Source: Cervus elaphus
Taxonomy: Eukaryota > Chordata > Mammalia > Artiodactyla > Cervidae
Assembly (NCBI RefSeq): GCF_910594005.1
Contig: NC_057832.1
Coordinates: 100,823,152-100,887,151, forward strand
Reading direction: 5' to 3'
DNA: 64,000 nt
The position numbers and the translations under genes are program-made. The stretch's first letter is position 1. Every line of letters begins with the position of its first letter. Below the pieces are notes generated by a model, which made no database searches, was not told the origin of the DNA, and saw nothing but the letters and a program-made list of their open reading frames with translations. Below, piece after piece: positions 1 through 10,430 of the stretch.

Positions 1-194
1 TAATGAATATAAATAAATGAATAAACAGAAAGTGAAGATGATAGAGAAACTTGAGAAGTAATGGGATGGGCAGAAATGTCAGAGACAAATGCAACCAAAG
101 GGCCCTTCATATGTACTAAGATTAAAACCATACAAAGTAGGATTCAGGACCAGAATATTAAATGTATCAAGTGTAATTAATTTTATACTGATAA

Positions 195-415
195 ATGATT
201 GAATGCACTACAAAGGCAATACAGTCAAGAATGTAAATACCTCCAAATAGAGAACAGATTGGTTACATTATAATACCTATTTATTTACCATGAGACTACA
301 TGGACAATAATAAAAAATACACAATGACCCCAAAATATGTTATAGATACACTGTGAAGGGAAAAAGATATTCTGTAAATAGTGTCTGAGCTCAGATTTGT
401 TTTAAACTTTTGTAA
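195..415 (+). mobile_element. Probable old L1 3' end fragment
   Basis: The stretch from about 240 reads like the sense-strand end of old L1 ORF2 and 3'UTR: gattggttac, then accatgagactacatgga, then aaaatatgttatagataca followed by a purine-rich run. Ancient L1 copies have this spacing of a 'replaced residue' cluster. Divergence is high and no TSD or poly(A) tail is visible, so the family and limits are tentative. Confidence 0.35.
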
Positions 416-419
416 ACAG

Positions 420-1611
420 GAGGAAAAGGACTGGTAGGATCACAGCGTCAGGGCTGTCCCTTGCAAATGTGGTGTGGACAAACAAGCTGTGAAGTAGTCC
501 TAAGACGGGACACTTGACCATTTGAAGGATGTAAGACTGGGAGCTCTGCCTGGGGGTTGGACAGCTCTGGCTTTAAACCAGCTTTAGCTGATATGTCTCT
601 TCCCTTTGTTTCTCAGCTTTCCAGCAGCCTGGATTTCTCGATTAAGGCCCATAACAGGGGTGCCTGGTGTAGCTTGTAATCACTTTTCCTGAAACTAGTA
701 GCTACCATAGCGAGCCATCACTCTTCCCCTATGACTTGTGTGATTTCGATATTTAACTCCATTATTGATGTGGTGGGATATGCCCTGAGGGGTGCCAAGA
801 TATTAGGAGGGGCCAGATTAAGATTCCACTTAAATGGAAACATTTAAGTGGTCATAGAAAAGTGCTCTATGTCACAAGGTGGCCAAATCCAACAACAAGA
901 ACAAGATGACTGTGGATTCCTTTGAGGACAGGTATCTACATTAGTACTAGAGGTCTTGTTGGAAGCTTATTCTCTCCACCTCTCCTATAACATCTCCATA
1001 GCTGCTCACGGGAATTGGGTGTTATGATGCTGGGAAGGGAATAAACTCAGAGAAAATTGAGAAGATATTGCAATGGAAGAAATTACTCAATTGATATAAG
1101 CCTAAGTGAGTGTGCACTTTTTTGGGCTAAGCTCGAGGTGGTACATTACCTCTTCTATGATTCTGGGCAGCATTGTGAGACCAGAAAATGTCCTCAGGTC
1201 CTTTGCTGAATGACCCTGAAGCACTGAAATTTAAGAGGTGTCTTAGAACTCTAGCCACATGGGACAGGGTAATTGAAATTACTGGGAAGAAAATGTTTGG
1301 GGAAGAAACTGGACACTGACTGTGTCCTCCCTCATAACCTCAGAGGAAATAAGTCGGGGCTGACTTTGTGGAAACAAGGAAAAATAAATCTTTGCAATTG
1401 TGATAAAATTGTAGGGGCAGAGTGTAGTAATCTACTAACTCCGGGGGCACAGATACAGGGTTGACTGAAACAAAATATTACTACTTGTGCAGAAAGCAAG
1501 AAAATGACCAGATTTCAGTGGAGAGATTTGAATGAGACATAAAAGATACATAAGCTGAAAATCTTCTCCTGGCACTTTCACGAATTCTGTAACTTTGGAC
1601 AAATCCCATAG
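420..1611. other. Unassigned non-coding stretch
   Basis: About 1.2 kb in which I recognise no repeat family and no coding exon. Open frames are 63-70 codons at most on either strand, as expected by chance. The stretch 950-1480 has a mixed composition that might be a very old LTR or internal retroviral remnant, but I see no motif that proves it. Confidence 0.5.
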
Positions 1612-1800
1612 ACTGGTGGTTTTCAAAGTTAAGCCTGCACAAGAAGTGTCTGGAAGGCTTGTTAAAATACAGATTGCTTCTCTTTCCCCTCAAATTTCTG
1701 ACTCAGTAGATCAGGGATGGGCCTTAGAATTAGCATTGTTAACAAGTTCCCAGATTGATGCTGCTGCTGCTGCTCTGAGAATCACACTTGGACAAGCTCT
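1612..1800 (-). mobile_element. MER5A-type hAT DNA transposon remnant
   Basis: Reads in order ggtggttttcaaagtt, ggcttgttaaaatacagatt, tttctgactcagtag, aacaagttcccag and gatgctgctgctg. This is the reverse-complement order of the MER5A (hAT-Charlie) consensus. The terminal inverted repeats are degraded. The short CTG run near 1758-1775 is an expansion of the consensus gatgctgctg block, not an independent locus. It is non-autonomous and encodes nothing. Confidence 0.75.
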
Positions 1801-2021
1801 GGCTTAGAATCCCACTGGGCAGGTAAATAAAGTGGGTGAATAGAAGATCTAAAAAGACCCTTTCTTAATTCCAAAATTCTAGGATTCATGCATTGAAGGA
1901 CTGATACAAGAGTTATTAAATAATGGACTCCTTTTTTACATTTAAGTGGAAGAAGCTGGTTGGCTGCTCAGGCAGTGACCTCAGAGGTCCTGCTCCTGAC
2001 CCTGTAGCATATATCCAGTAT

Positions 2022-2212
2022 ATGTGTGCTCAGCTGCACGGTCATGTCCAGCTCTTTGCAACCCTGTGGACTGTAGCCCACCAGGCTCCTCTGTCCATCC
2101 TCCAGGCAAGAATATTGGAGTGGGTTGCCATCTCCTCCTCCGGGGGATTTTCCTGACCCAGGGATGGAACCTGCGTCTCCTGCATGGCAGGCGGATTCTT
2201 TACCACAGTGCT
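2022..2212 (-). mobile_element. Bov-tA SINE
   Basis: Antisense copy of the ruminant composite SINE. It has the Bov-A body (ctctttgcaaccctgtgg, ggcaagaatattggagtggg) followed by the tRNA-Glu-like head (gacccagggatgg, ctcctgcatggcaggc, ttctttaccac). No convincing TSD is visible, so the ends are approximate. Pol III-transcribed and mobilised in trans by LINE enzymes. Confidence 0.93.
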
Positions 2213-3405
2213 CACGCCTGATCCCTAATCTCCCAGGATCAGTAGAGCCACAAATTAAGGGATGGTGGGTGAGGGGAAATAATAGACAATCTAGAATTTT
2301 CATAAAATTGGCTCCCAAGCTCCTTCAACATCCTGGGGAAATCCCAGTGACCTCTCCTAGGAGGTACATTTTAGGGACTCATGTCTCAGGGCCACCTTTG
2401 GTTCTTGAGCTCCTATCTCCTCTGAACTCTCATCTTTGACGGCGGTTCGCTTGTCTCTGCACACAACCAGAATGTGGGTCCCTGCCTCTTTCCTTCATTC
2501 TTCTGATACCACTCACGGGAGATGTGGGCATAGCAGGCATCCGTTGTTTTGTGTCCCCATCTTCCTGGTCAAAGTATCCTCAACTGCTTGGGGCAATTAC
2601 CCCTCCCCTAGTGGAAGCAGATACCGTGGGGCTGTGTCGGTTCCTGTTGAGCCAGGCCAGGCAGAAGCTGGCTCCCTGGCCTTCCAATCCGGAGTGGAGC
2701 AGCTGCAGCTGATCTCAGGAGGGGCAGGCCGGCCAGATCAGCAGAGCTGCCTTCTAAGCCCAGATCTTTGATTTCGTTCTATATCTTCACATAAATCCTG
2801 TGTTGAAGCTACCCACATTCCTACTGGTGGAGAAAAAAACACAAACTGGAGGTCTGGGATCTGGAAAGAGTTTATATTACAGCAATACAAATAGCTTGAG
2901 ATGAGATGTTATTCAGCCTTGAAATAAAAGTCTTTTGGCCACTCGGCCACAGGACTGTGTCTCTGTCCACGTTTCTTCATGGGCTTCAGTCACCTCCCAT
3001 GTTGTCCAACACCCATCTTCCCTTCCCCTCTCGGCCCATCTGCCTTTCCTCCCAGTGTTCATTTGCTCACTGATGTCTCTTACAGTGTAACTCTGTATCC
3101 CAGCCATGCCTGTGGAGTCTCACCCTCCACATCCAAGGCGATCAGTCTATCAAGGTCTTCTCAAAGAAGACCATTGCCTCCTCAAGAGGAACCTTGGTAC
3201 CTGACATTCAAATAATACATTTTTTTTCCACCCTGCAACAAAGTAAATGCCTATTATGTGTCAGGTTTTACAACTGATACATTATCTGATGCAGCAGATC
3301 ATTGTTAATGTTAAACCAACAAAAATAAATCAATGAAAGACTGACTTATAAACCAAGGGGAAGATCTATTATAGTTGATAACCAACAAAGAGATTGGAAC
3401 AAGGA
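2213..3405. other. Unassigned non-coding stretch
   Basis: About 1.2 kb with no recognisable repeat. The part 2440-2760 is GC-richer and keeps frames of 104-111 codons open on the plus strand. Their composition is Ser/Pro/Leu-rich and resembles no protein I know, and there is no splice-site framework, so I do not call a gene. 2930-3200 is C/T-rich on the plus strand. Confidence 0.5.
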
Positions 3406-3409
3406 TCGC

Positions 3410-3790
3410 AAAACGAAGACCTGTGGTCTGTGTACAATCCATGAACTAGAACCTTTAAAATTTTTTTAATGGCTTTGTAAAACAAAAGTAAGAATATGGG
3501 ATAGAAACCTATGTGACTCACAGACCTAAAATACTTAATTTACTACCTGGCCCTTTATTTCTTTTTAAGATTTTTTTTTTTTTTTTTGGTATGGAAGATT
3601 TTTAAAGTCTTTATTGAATTTGTTATAGTATGATTTATGTTATTGTTTTTTGGCCACAAGGCATGTGGGAGGGATCTTAGCTCCCCAATCAGGGACTGAA
3701 CCCCCTGTATTGGAAGGCAAAATCTTAACCACTGGACTACCAGGGAAGTCTCCTATCTGGCCCTTTACAGAAAATGTTGACTGACTTCTG
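3410..3790. mobile_element. hAT-Charlie-type MITE, split by a SINE
   Basis: The two halves read tttttaatggctttgtaa, cagacctaaaatacttaatt, ctacctggcccttta and then, after an insertion, tatctggccctttacagaaaa. This is the mammalian DNA-transposon MITE with the block 'taaaatatttactatctggccctttacag'-like end. I do not name the exact MER subfamily. The right terminus is at about 3785. A CHR SINE interrupts it at 3558-3754. Confidence 0.6.
3558..3754 (-). mobile_element. CHR-type tRNA-derived SINE
   Basis: Antisense cetartiodactyl CHR SINE: a T17 tail at the left, then ttggccacaaggcatgtgg, gatcttagctcccc, caatcagggactgaaccc and ccactggactaccagggaagtc (tRNA-like A/B box region). The flanks acctggcccttta (3545-3557) and atctggcccttta (3755-3767) form a TSD with one mismatch, proving insertion into the older MITE. 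Confidence 0.88.
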
Positions 3791-4435
3791 AATCAGAATT
3801 ATTTTATAAGAAGGGGCCTGTGGCTGAGATGGACTGCCCCAGACTGTAGGCATCAGATCAGTGTCAAAGTATTTGATTTGGAGGTTATCTCTTTGGGCCA
3901 TGAAGACCTTTCTGCCTGTCATCTTAGGAGGTGGCTGATTCTGTGGTCAAAAGCAGGAGAGGGAGGGATGCTTTGTGGTTGCTGGGACCAACTGAGAGAG
4001 ATGGGGAGGAAGAAAGGTGTGGGTGGAGGATTCTGCCCTGCAGAGGATATGAAAGACAGGCCCACCCACCTTCATCTTTGTCACAGGTAACAGTAGCAGG
4101 GGATACAGGGCATGAGGACTTCTGGGATGAGGAGAATACGCCTGCACATGGGAGACGTGGTCCTGGCAGTCATGGGATATCCCTGATGCCTGTGAGTTCA
4201 GCAGGAGTGATAGCTTGGGGAGAGCAGTGGTAGAGACCCAGACTGGGGAACATCTGAATTCCTAAAACTCTCAGTGGGTAAGGTCAACTGGCTCTTAGAC
4301 CAGCGGATGCCACCCTCAGCTCCTTCAGGTCCAGACTGTCCTTTTCTATCTAAACTGACATCACCTCCCCCTCCCCCACAGATCCCTCTTGCTTGCTTTT
4401 TTCTCCTTGGGACATCACTATCCAGCTATGATGTT
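3791..4435. other. Unassigned non-coding stretch
   Basis: About 640 bases with no identified repeat. Purine-rich on the plus strand around 3940-4060. Overlapping open frames of up to 100 codons (3931-4233) match no protein I recognise. Confidence 0.5.
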
Positions 4436-4439
4436 ATTT

Positions 4440-4592
4440 AACTCATGCCCTAATTATCATTTGTCTCCTCCACCAGAATGTGAGCTTCATGAAAGCAGGG
4501 TTTCACTGTTTTGTTCACTGCAGTCCTCAACTACAGTATCCAGTGGTGCCGACCACAGGGAAGGTGCTTAATAAATACTTGTTGATCGAACT
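4440..4592 (+). mobile_element. L2 LINE 3' end
   Basis: Sense 3' terminus of the ancient CR1-clade LINE L2: ccagaatgtgagcttcatga, agcagggtttcactg, then ggtgcttaataaatacttg as the terminal segment. No coding sequence is left. Confidence 0.8.
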
Positions 4593-4732
4593 GAAAGAAC
4601 TCTGTTTCATTACAAATATTTATGGGAAAAGATCCGTGGAAGAGCTTAATTCCTGTTAACTTGGTCAGGTAGGGACTTGGGTCCCAAATTGAACGTTAAA
4701 GGAAATACACCCTTATTTTATATCCTAAACTG

Positions 4733-4857
4733 ATAGTGTGAGTTGCTCAGTCGTGTCCAACTCTTTGCCACCCCATGGACTATAGCCTGCCAGGATCCTC
4801 TGTCCATGGGATTTTCCAGGCAAGAGTACTGGAGTGGGTCGCTGTTTCCTTCTCCAG
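4733..4857 (-). mobile_element. Bov-A monomer SINE with TSD
   Basis: Antisense Bov-A unit running from gttgctcagtcgtgtcc to tttccttctccag, without the tRNA-Glu head. It stops exactly where Bov-A units end in the Bov-A2 dimer, so it is better read as a monomeric Bov-A than as a truncated Bov-tA. The TSD cctaaactg flanks it at 4724-4732 and 4858-4866. Confidence 0.88.
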
Positions 4858-4866
4858 CCTAAACTG

Positions 4867-5230
4867 GTAAGGGGTGGTATATCAGTTACATTGGTATCAG
4901 CTCACCGGCGCATTTTCTCCTCAGCAAAATGTTTACATAGGATGCCAACTTACTATCAAAAGGTTACTTACTGAAATGAATCAGAATAGAGGAACCAGTG
5001 TAATCGTCACAGCTGGTGTTTTCAAGCTATAGTGTAGGTCATGACCACCTACATGTAATGGGAACACACTTTCTGTGAGGATCAAAAAACACTAATGGGC
5101 TGTCGGGGGCCCTACTCCCATACGATGACAGCCTATGCTTACCTAGTATCTGCTCTGTGCTTGCAATTTGTTGCCAATTTTCGGTGTGATTTGTTGAATG
5201 AGCTTATGAGTAATGGTGAATCTTTTGTTT
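4867..5230. other. Unassigned non-coding stretch
   Basis: About 360 bases. No repeat, RNA gene or exon recognised. It contains the isolated CpG-bearing segment gggctgtcgggggccc near 5096. Confidence 0.5.
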
Positions 5231-5234
5231 CTTT

Positions 5235-5415
5235 TCCGTGTGCCAGGTACTATTTCAGCCACTTTTCATGTATTATCTCATTAGCAGGTGGTCCTAATTA
5301 GCATCTCCACTTTGCACATGGAGCAGCAGAGGCATTGAGAGGTTGAGTAGCTTATTCAAGGTCACACAGCAAGTGGCAGAGCTGAGATTTGAGTTCCAGC
5401 AGCCACTGTGCCTCT
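5235..5415 (-). mobile_element. MIR SINE
   Basis: Antisense MIR: tgtgccaggtactatttcag, ttttcatgtattatctcatt, the core ggcattgagaggttgagtag and aaggtcacacagcaagtggc, then the tRNA-derived gatttgagttccagcag. Mammal-wide fossil element. Confidence 0.85.
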
Positions 5416-6330
5416 CGTGGGCACCGCTGGAGGCTGAGAAGTGCCATTCCTGACTTTCTTATGTATCACAGCCTCTGACACAGCAGCTCTGCAACTAAGT
5501 AGCTCTCTCACCATTGTTTTATCTTCCTTTTTTTTTGTTTGTTTGTTTTTTCATCAAACACATTCCAGTCACGCCTTCCTCTGGAAGCAACTCTGTGCAT
5601 CTTGAGTGGGCTTGTCTGCCCCTTAGGTCTCATTTGCAAGAGCCTGTCACTATTTAAATCATAACTGTCCCTTGTAAAAGTGGCTGCCCCCTTAATTCTA
5701 CAAACAAGATCATATTTTAAGTGTATCAGGAGAGGCTTTCTATTGTACATTTGTGTTGAAATCGTCCATAAATCTGAGAACATTCTTATAAGCACATATT
5801 TTTTGTGTTTTATATATTTGAATTTTTGCATATTAGATTTTCTTAGCATAGCACGATTCAAGGGAGAATGTCAACCTTTTCATTCAATTAAATATTTTCA
5901 CACTCCTTTACTGATTAGAACTGAGCTGGCTAATTAGAGAGAAATGAGCTTAAACATGAGCTTGCTTGCCTGTTGTGGAGGCAAGACACAGACACAGGAT
6001 ACAATTTGATAACAAGCCTGCTTTTGATCAGTGTCAGATTGAATGGAGCAGATATTAAGTACAGTGAATTTGAATAAGATGGGGTATCTTGGGACTGTCT
6101 AATCACAGAAGACACATTTCACTGTTAGGAACGGTTTAAATTCAGTCCCCTTGGGTGGGTTCGATAATGCGGTCTGGAAGATTTCTCAGATTTGAACAGC
6201 CTTGTTTATTTAAAAAAAAAAAAAAAAAAATCCATTAGCTCCAAGAATAATCTTGACGGGGATGTGGTTCCCTCTAGTGGTGGTAGAGGGAGCTGCAAGT
6301 TTTCTTTACTGTATATTTCTTTTTTTCCCT
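5416..6330. other. Unassigned stretch with T-rich and A19 tracts
   Basis: About 0.9 kb. A low-complexity (GTTT)-like T tract lies at 5527-5553 and an A19 run at 6212-6230. No TSD was found around the A19 run, unlike the poly(A)-only insertions elsewhere in the window. A frame of 117 codons on the minus strand (5508-5861) has no recognised similarity. Confidence 0.5.
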
Positions 6331-6334
6331 GTCA

Positions 6335-6490
6335 TTTACTCATTCAGTCAACAAAATACTTAATGAGGACATGCTGTATAGCGACTGAACTGAACTGAAC
6401 TGATATAGGTTCTGTATTAGGGATGAACAATTAAGGACAGTTTCGTTTCTAAAAATCTCACAAGGGTGGAAGACAGAAAGCCAAAGTATT
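6335..6490 (-). mobile_element. L2 LINE 3' end, interrupted
   Basis: Antisense L2 terminus: tcattcagtcaacaaaatac, ttaatgaggacatgctgta, then ggttctgtattagggatgaac after a 23-bp interruption. The L2 reading is colinear across the interruption. Confidence 0.6.
6381..6403 (+). mobile_element. BovB 3'-terminus-only insertion
   Basis: The 23 bases consist of gcgactgaactgaactg plus a last ctga unit. This is the extreme 3' end of BovB with its (tgaac)-type tail and nothing upstream. It interrupts a colinear L2 fragment and is flanked by tata at 6377-6380 and 6404-6407, a short TSD. It looks like a target-primed event that stopped almost at once. Confidence 0.7.
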
Positions 6491-6499
6491 ACGATACAC

Positions 6500-6730
6500 A
6501 CTTAAACATACTGTGTGCTTGCGTGCTCTAAGTCACTTCAGCCGTGTCTGACTCTTTGTGACCCTACGGACTGTAGGCTGCCAGGCTCCCCTGTCCATGG
6601 GAATTCTCCAGGCAAGAATACTGGAGTGGGTTGCCATTCCCTTTTCCAGGGGATCTTCTTGACCCAGAGATCGAACCCAAGTCTCCTGAGGCTCCTGCAT
6701 GCAGACACATTCTTTACCAGGGAAGCCCAT
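6500..6730 (-). mobile_element. Bov-tA SINE with TSD
   Basis: Antisense Bov-tA with body (gactctttgtgaccctacgg, ggcaagaatactggagtggg) and tRNA-like head (gacccagagatcgaaccc, ctttaccagggaagccc). It has an extra copy of the ctcctgag/ctcctgcatg anticodon-side block. The 7-bp repeat gatacac at 6493-6499 and 6731-6737 is the likely TSD. Confidence 0.9.
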
Positions 6731-6737
6731 GATACAC

Positions 6738-7180
6738 TATATCTACAAATAAAAATAACAATGTGAAGCTGCCTAGTGGAGGTCAGGAGAGCTGGGGTTA
6801 AATAAGAGTAAAGATGTGATCTGAGCTTTGCTAAAATAATTGCTACATTTTCCTCTTTATGGTATCTGTATATGTTTGTTATAGAAAATGTAGGAAATGC
6901 AGATGATCTAAAAAAGAATTGGACATTATTCTATCACCCAGAGACCACTAACAATATTTTGCTATATCTACTTTATGCATTATTTATTAACAGACTATAC
7001 TCATAACATTTTGTAATCTGCCACATTGCAGATGTAAGTGCCATTGCCATAAACAAGTTAATATATTTTGAATTTTTTCTTACTGTGTATACTAATGCAG
7101 TGTTATTACTCTTTTTCAAAATAGTACTGGTTATTTTTCTACTTTTATTTTTTTAGATGTCCTTTAGAACACTTTTGTTC
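6738..7180. other. AT-rich, unassigned
   Basis: About 440 AT-rich bases that may belong to the old antisense L1 on the right, but I see no diagnostic block. Confidence 0.4.
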
Positions 7181-7689
7181 AGTTTTTAAAACCCCATTGG
7201 TATTTAGATTGTGGGAAATATAGAGATTTATGTGGGGAGATTATATCTTTATAGTATTGAATTAGAAATATTTGATCTAGAAATATTGTATGTCTATTTG
7301 TTTGGATTTTCTTTTATGTTCTCTCAATTAAATACTATAATTTTCATCATTAGGGTCTAACATCTCAATTTGAAGGTTTATTTGTAGGCATATTTTTATT
7401 GCATTACCATTTGGATCTTTCTCAACTCATTATTTTTCAAACTAATTATTAGGGATGTAGGCATGGAAATGCAGCTGATTTTTAAATATTTTTCAATCTT
7501 ACTGATGTTTGAATTTTAATTTTTTAAAGGTAATTGCTGTGCATTTCCATATGGACAATTACAGCGCCAGAAATAATGACTATTTTTTGCCACCGCCTTC
7601 TCAGTAACTAATCCTCTTTCATATTTCTTACTGCATTGGGAGGAACATCATAACTATATTCAATAATATAGGGGTCCTTGTCTGTTTTA
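7180..7689 (-). mobile_element. Old L1 ORF2 remnant, antisense
   Basis: Strongly diverged. The order ttttcatcattagggtct, gaaggtttatttgtaggcat and aatataggggtccttgtctg matches the antisense of mid ORF2 in old L1M elements. No frame is retained. Confidence 0.4.
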
Positions 7690-8784
7690 TTTACTTTATT
7701 CATTTTTTTAAGTAGAAGTATAGACTTACAACACTATGTTAGTTCCAGGTGCACAACATAGTAATTTGATATTTTTATACTTTGCAAAATAATCGCCATA
7801 AGTCTAGTTACCATCTGTCCCCGTACAAAGTTATTACAATGTCATTGATTATATTCCCTGTACTGTACATTTTATCCCCATGACTCATTTATTTTGTAAT
7901 TGGAAGTTTATACCTCTTAATCTTCCTCACCTATTTCACTCATCTCCCTACCCCCGCCTCTCTGGTGACCACCTATTTGTTCTCTGCATCTGTGAGTCTG
8001 TTTCTGTTTTGTTTGTCCAATTTTTTTGTTTTTTTACATTCCACATATAAATGAAATCATACAGTATTTGCTTTTTTCTGTCTGACTTATTTCACATAGC
8101 ATAATACCCTCTAGATCCATCCATGCTGTTGCAAATGGCAAGATTTCATTCTTTTTTTACACCACTTCTTCTTTTCCATTCATTCATCAGTGGACACTTA
8201 GGTTGCTTCCATATCTTGGCTATATTGTAAGTAATGCTGCAGTGAACATAATGGATGAATATATCTTTTCAAATTAGTGGTTTTTTTTTTGCTTCAGATA
8301 AATACCCAGAAGTGGAATTGCTCAATCATCCTGTAGTTCTTTTTTAAATTTTTTGAGGACACTTCATACTATTTTCCATAGTGGCGGTTCCAATTTATAT
8401 TTCTACCAGCAGTGCATGAGGGTTCCCTTTTCTCCACATCCTTCTCTATACTTGTTACAGTTCTCTTTGTGATAGTAGCCATTCTGACAGGTGTGAGGTG
8501 ATATCTCATTGTGACTTTTGCATTTCCCTGGTGATCAGTGATGTTGAGCATCTTTTCATGTGTCTGCTTGCCATCTGTATATCTTCCTTATAAAAATGTG
8601 TATTCGGATCTTCTGCCCATTTTTTAATCAAGCTGCTTGTTTTTGTTTTTTGATGTTGAACTGTATGACTTCTTCTTATATTTTGGATATCAACTCTTTA
8701 TTGGATGTATCATCTGCAGATATCATCTCTAATTCAGTCATCTGCATTTTTGTTTTGTTGATAGTTTCCTTCACTGTACAAAAG
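7690..8784 (-). mobile_element. L1MA-like 3' end, antisense
   Basis: Clear antisense L1 3'UTR and ORF2 end: ctatgttagttccaggtgc, taagtctagttaccatctg, gagtctgtttctg, cattccacatataaatgaaa, gatccatccatgctgttgc, ggacacttaggttgcttcc, acccagaagtggaattgctc, ccattctgacaggtgtgagg and gatgttgagcatcttttca. ORF2 is fully broken. A CHR SINE abuts its 5'-ward end. Confidence 0.85.
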
Positions 8785-8785
8785 A

Positions 8786-9079
8786 TTTTTTTTTTTTTTT
8801 GGTTGTGCTAGGGCTTCATTGCTGCATGCGGGCTCTCCCTAGTTGCAGGGCTGCTCTTCACTGTGGTGCACAGGCTTCTCATTGCAGTGGCTTCTCTTGC
8901 TGCAAAGCACAGGCTCCAGGCACACGGGCTTCAGTAGTTGCAGCATGTGGGCTCAGCAGTTGCGGCTCGCGGGCTCTAGAGCACAGGCTTAGTAGTTGTG
9001 GGGCATGGGCTTAATTGCTCTGGGGCATGTGGAATCTTCCCAGACCAGGGTTTGAACCTGTGTCTCCTGCATTGGCAGG
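8786..9079 (-). mobile_element. CHR-type SINE, long form
   Basis: Antisense, with the T-rich tail at left (T14), then ggttgtgctagggcttcat, gctgcatgcgggctctccc, ttctcttgctgcaaagcac and the tRNA-proximal gaatcttcccagaccagg and cctgcattggcagg. The final accept-stem side is missing, so the copy is 5'-truncated. The repeated gggcttc/agtagttg blocks are normal for the family. Confidence 0.85.
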
Positions 9080-9084
9080 AGTGA

Positions 9085-9545
9085 GGAAGAAATAGGTGAG
9101 GAAGATTAACCTCCCTCCCACCCCTATAGATTTCACAGAGCACCGGGTTTGAGCTCCCTGCAACATAACAGCAAATTCCTCCTGGCTATTTTACATATGG
9201 TAATGTATGTGTTTCAATGCTACTTTCTCAGTTCATCCCACCCTCTTCTTCCCCTACTGTGTCCGCCAGTCTGTTCTCTATGTCTGCGTCTCCACTGTTG
9301 CCCTGCAAATAGGTTCAACAGTACCGTCTTTTTAGCTTTCATATATATGCATTAGTATGTGATATTTGTTTTTCTCCTTCTGTATAAGAGGCTCTGGGTT
9401 CATCCATCTCATTAGAACTGACTCAAATGCATTCCTTTTTATGACTGAGTAATATTCCATTGTATGTATGTACTACAACTTTATCCATTCATCTGTTGAT
9501 GGACATCTAGGTTGCTTCCATGTCCTAGCTATTGTAAATAGTGCC
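9085..9545 (-). mobile_element. Bovine-type L1 3'UTR, antisense
   Basis: Reads tttcacagagcaccgggttt, gctactttctcagttcatcc, ctgttctctatgtctgcgtc, ggttcatccatctcattaga, actgagtaatattccattg and atggacatctaggttgcttc. This is the antisense ruminant L1 3'UTR and ORF2 stop region. It continues into further L1 sequence on the right. Confidence 0.8.
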
Positions 9546-9993
9546 TTTCTCATCATGTAATGTCCTCCTTTGTCTCTTGTTACAGTCTTTGTTAAAATCT
9601 GCTGAACTCATTTATTAGTTCTGGGGTTTGCTTTTCTTTTTTAAGACTCCTTGGGATTTTCTATGTACATCATTATGTCATCTGCAAATAGGAACAGCTT
9701 TATTTCTTCCTTTCCAATCCATATCACTTTTTATTTCCTTTTCTCTCTTCATTGCACTGGCTAGGATTTCCAGTACTATGTTGAATGATACTGATAAGAG
9801 TGGACTTCTTGCCTTGTTCCCAACCTAAGTGAGAAAGCATTCAGTCTTCCACTGTTAAATATGCCCTTTATCAAATTGAGGAAGCTTTCTTACAGTTTTT
9901 CACTATGGGTGTGTGTGGAGTTTTATCAAAAAAATTTTTTTGTATCAATTGATATGATTATGTGAGTTTTATTCTTTATGCTGTTAATATGGT

Positions 9994-10220
9994 ACATGCC
10001 TGCATGCTAAGTCACTTCAGTTGTGTCTGACTTTGTGATCCCATGAACGGTAGCCTGCCAGGCTCCTCTGTCCATGGAATTCTCCAGGAAAGAATACTGG
10101 AGTGGGTTGCCATGCCCTCCTCCAGGGAATCTTCCTGACCTAGGGATCAAACCCATGTCTCTTATGTGTTCTGCATTGGCAAGCGAGTCTTTTACCACTA
10201 GCACCACCTGGGAAGTCCCA
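9994..10220 (-). mobile_element. Bov-tA SINE nested in L1, with TSD
   Basis: Antisense full-length Bov-tA ending in ccacctgggaagtccca. The perfect 10-bp TSD ttaatatggt flanks it at 9984-9993 and 10221-10230, so this is a clean insertion into the antisense L1. Confidence 0.95.
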
Positions 10221-10395
10221 TTAATATGGTGGAATACCTTGATTTTTAATTATTGAACCAAACTTGCATCCTTGGAATAAACCCTACATCATCATGATGT
10301 ATGTCTTTTTACATATTATTGAATTCTATTTGCTGATATTTTGTTTTAAAATTTGCATCTATATTCATAAAGGATATGAATTTGTAGTTTTCTCC

Positions 10396-10430
10396 GTGTG
10401 TGCGTGTGTGTGTGCATGCATGTGCATACT
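10396..10430. repeat. (TG)n-like microsatellite
   Basis: Impure tg/tgcg/catg dinucleotide tract inside the L1 remnant. Short and interrupted. Confidence 0.7.

Noticed and set aside
6212..6230. A19 run as a third poly(A)-only insertion
   Set aside because: The flanks show no direct repeat; a simple A-run is the cautious reading.
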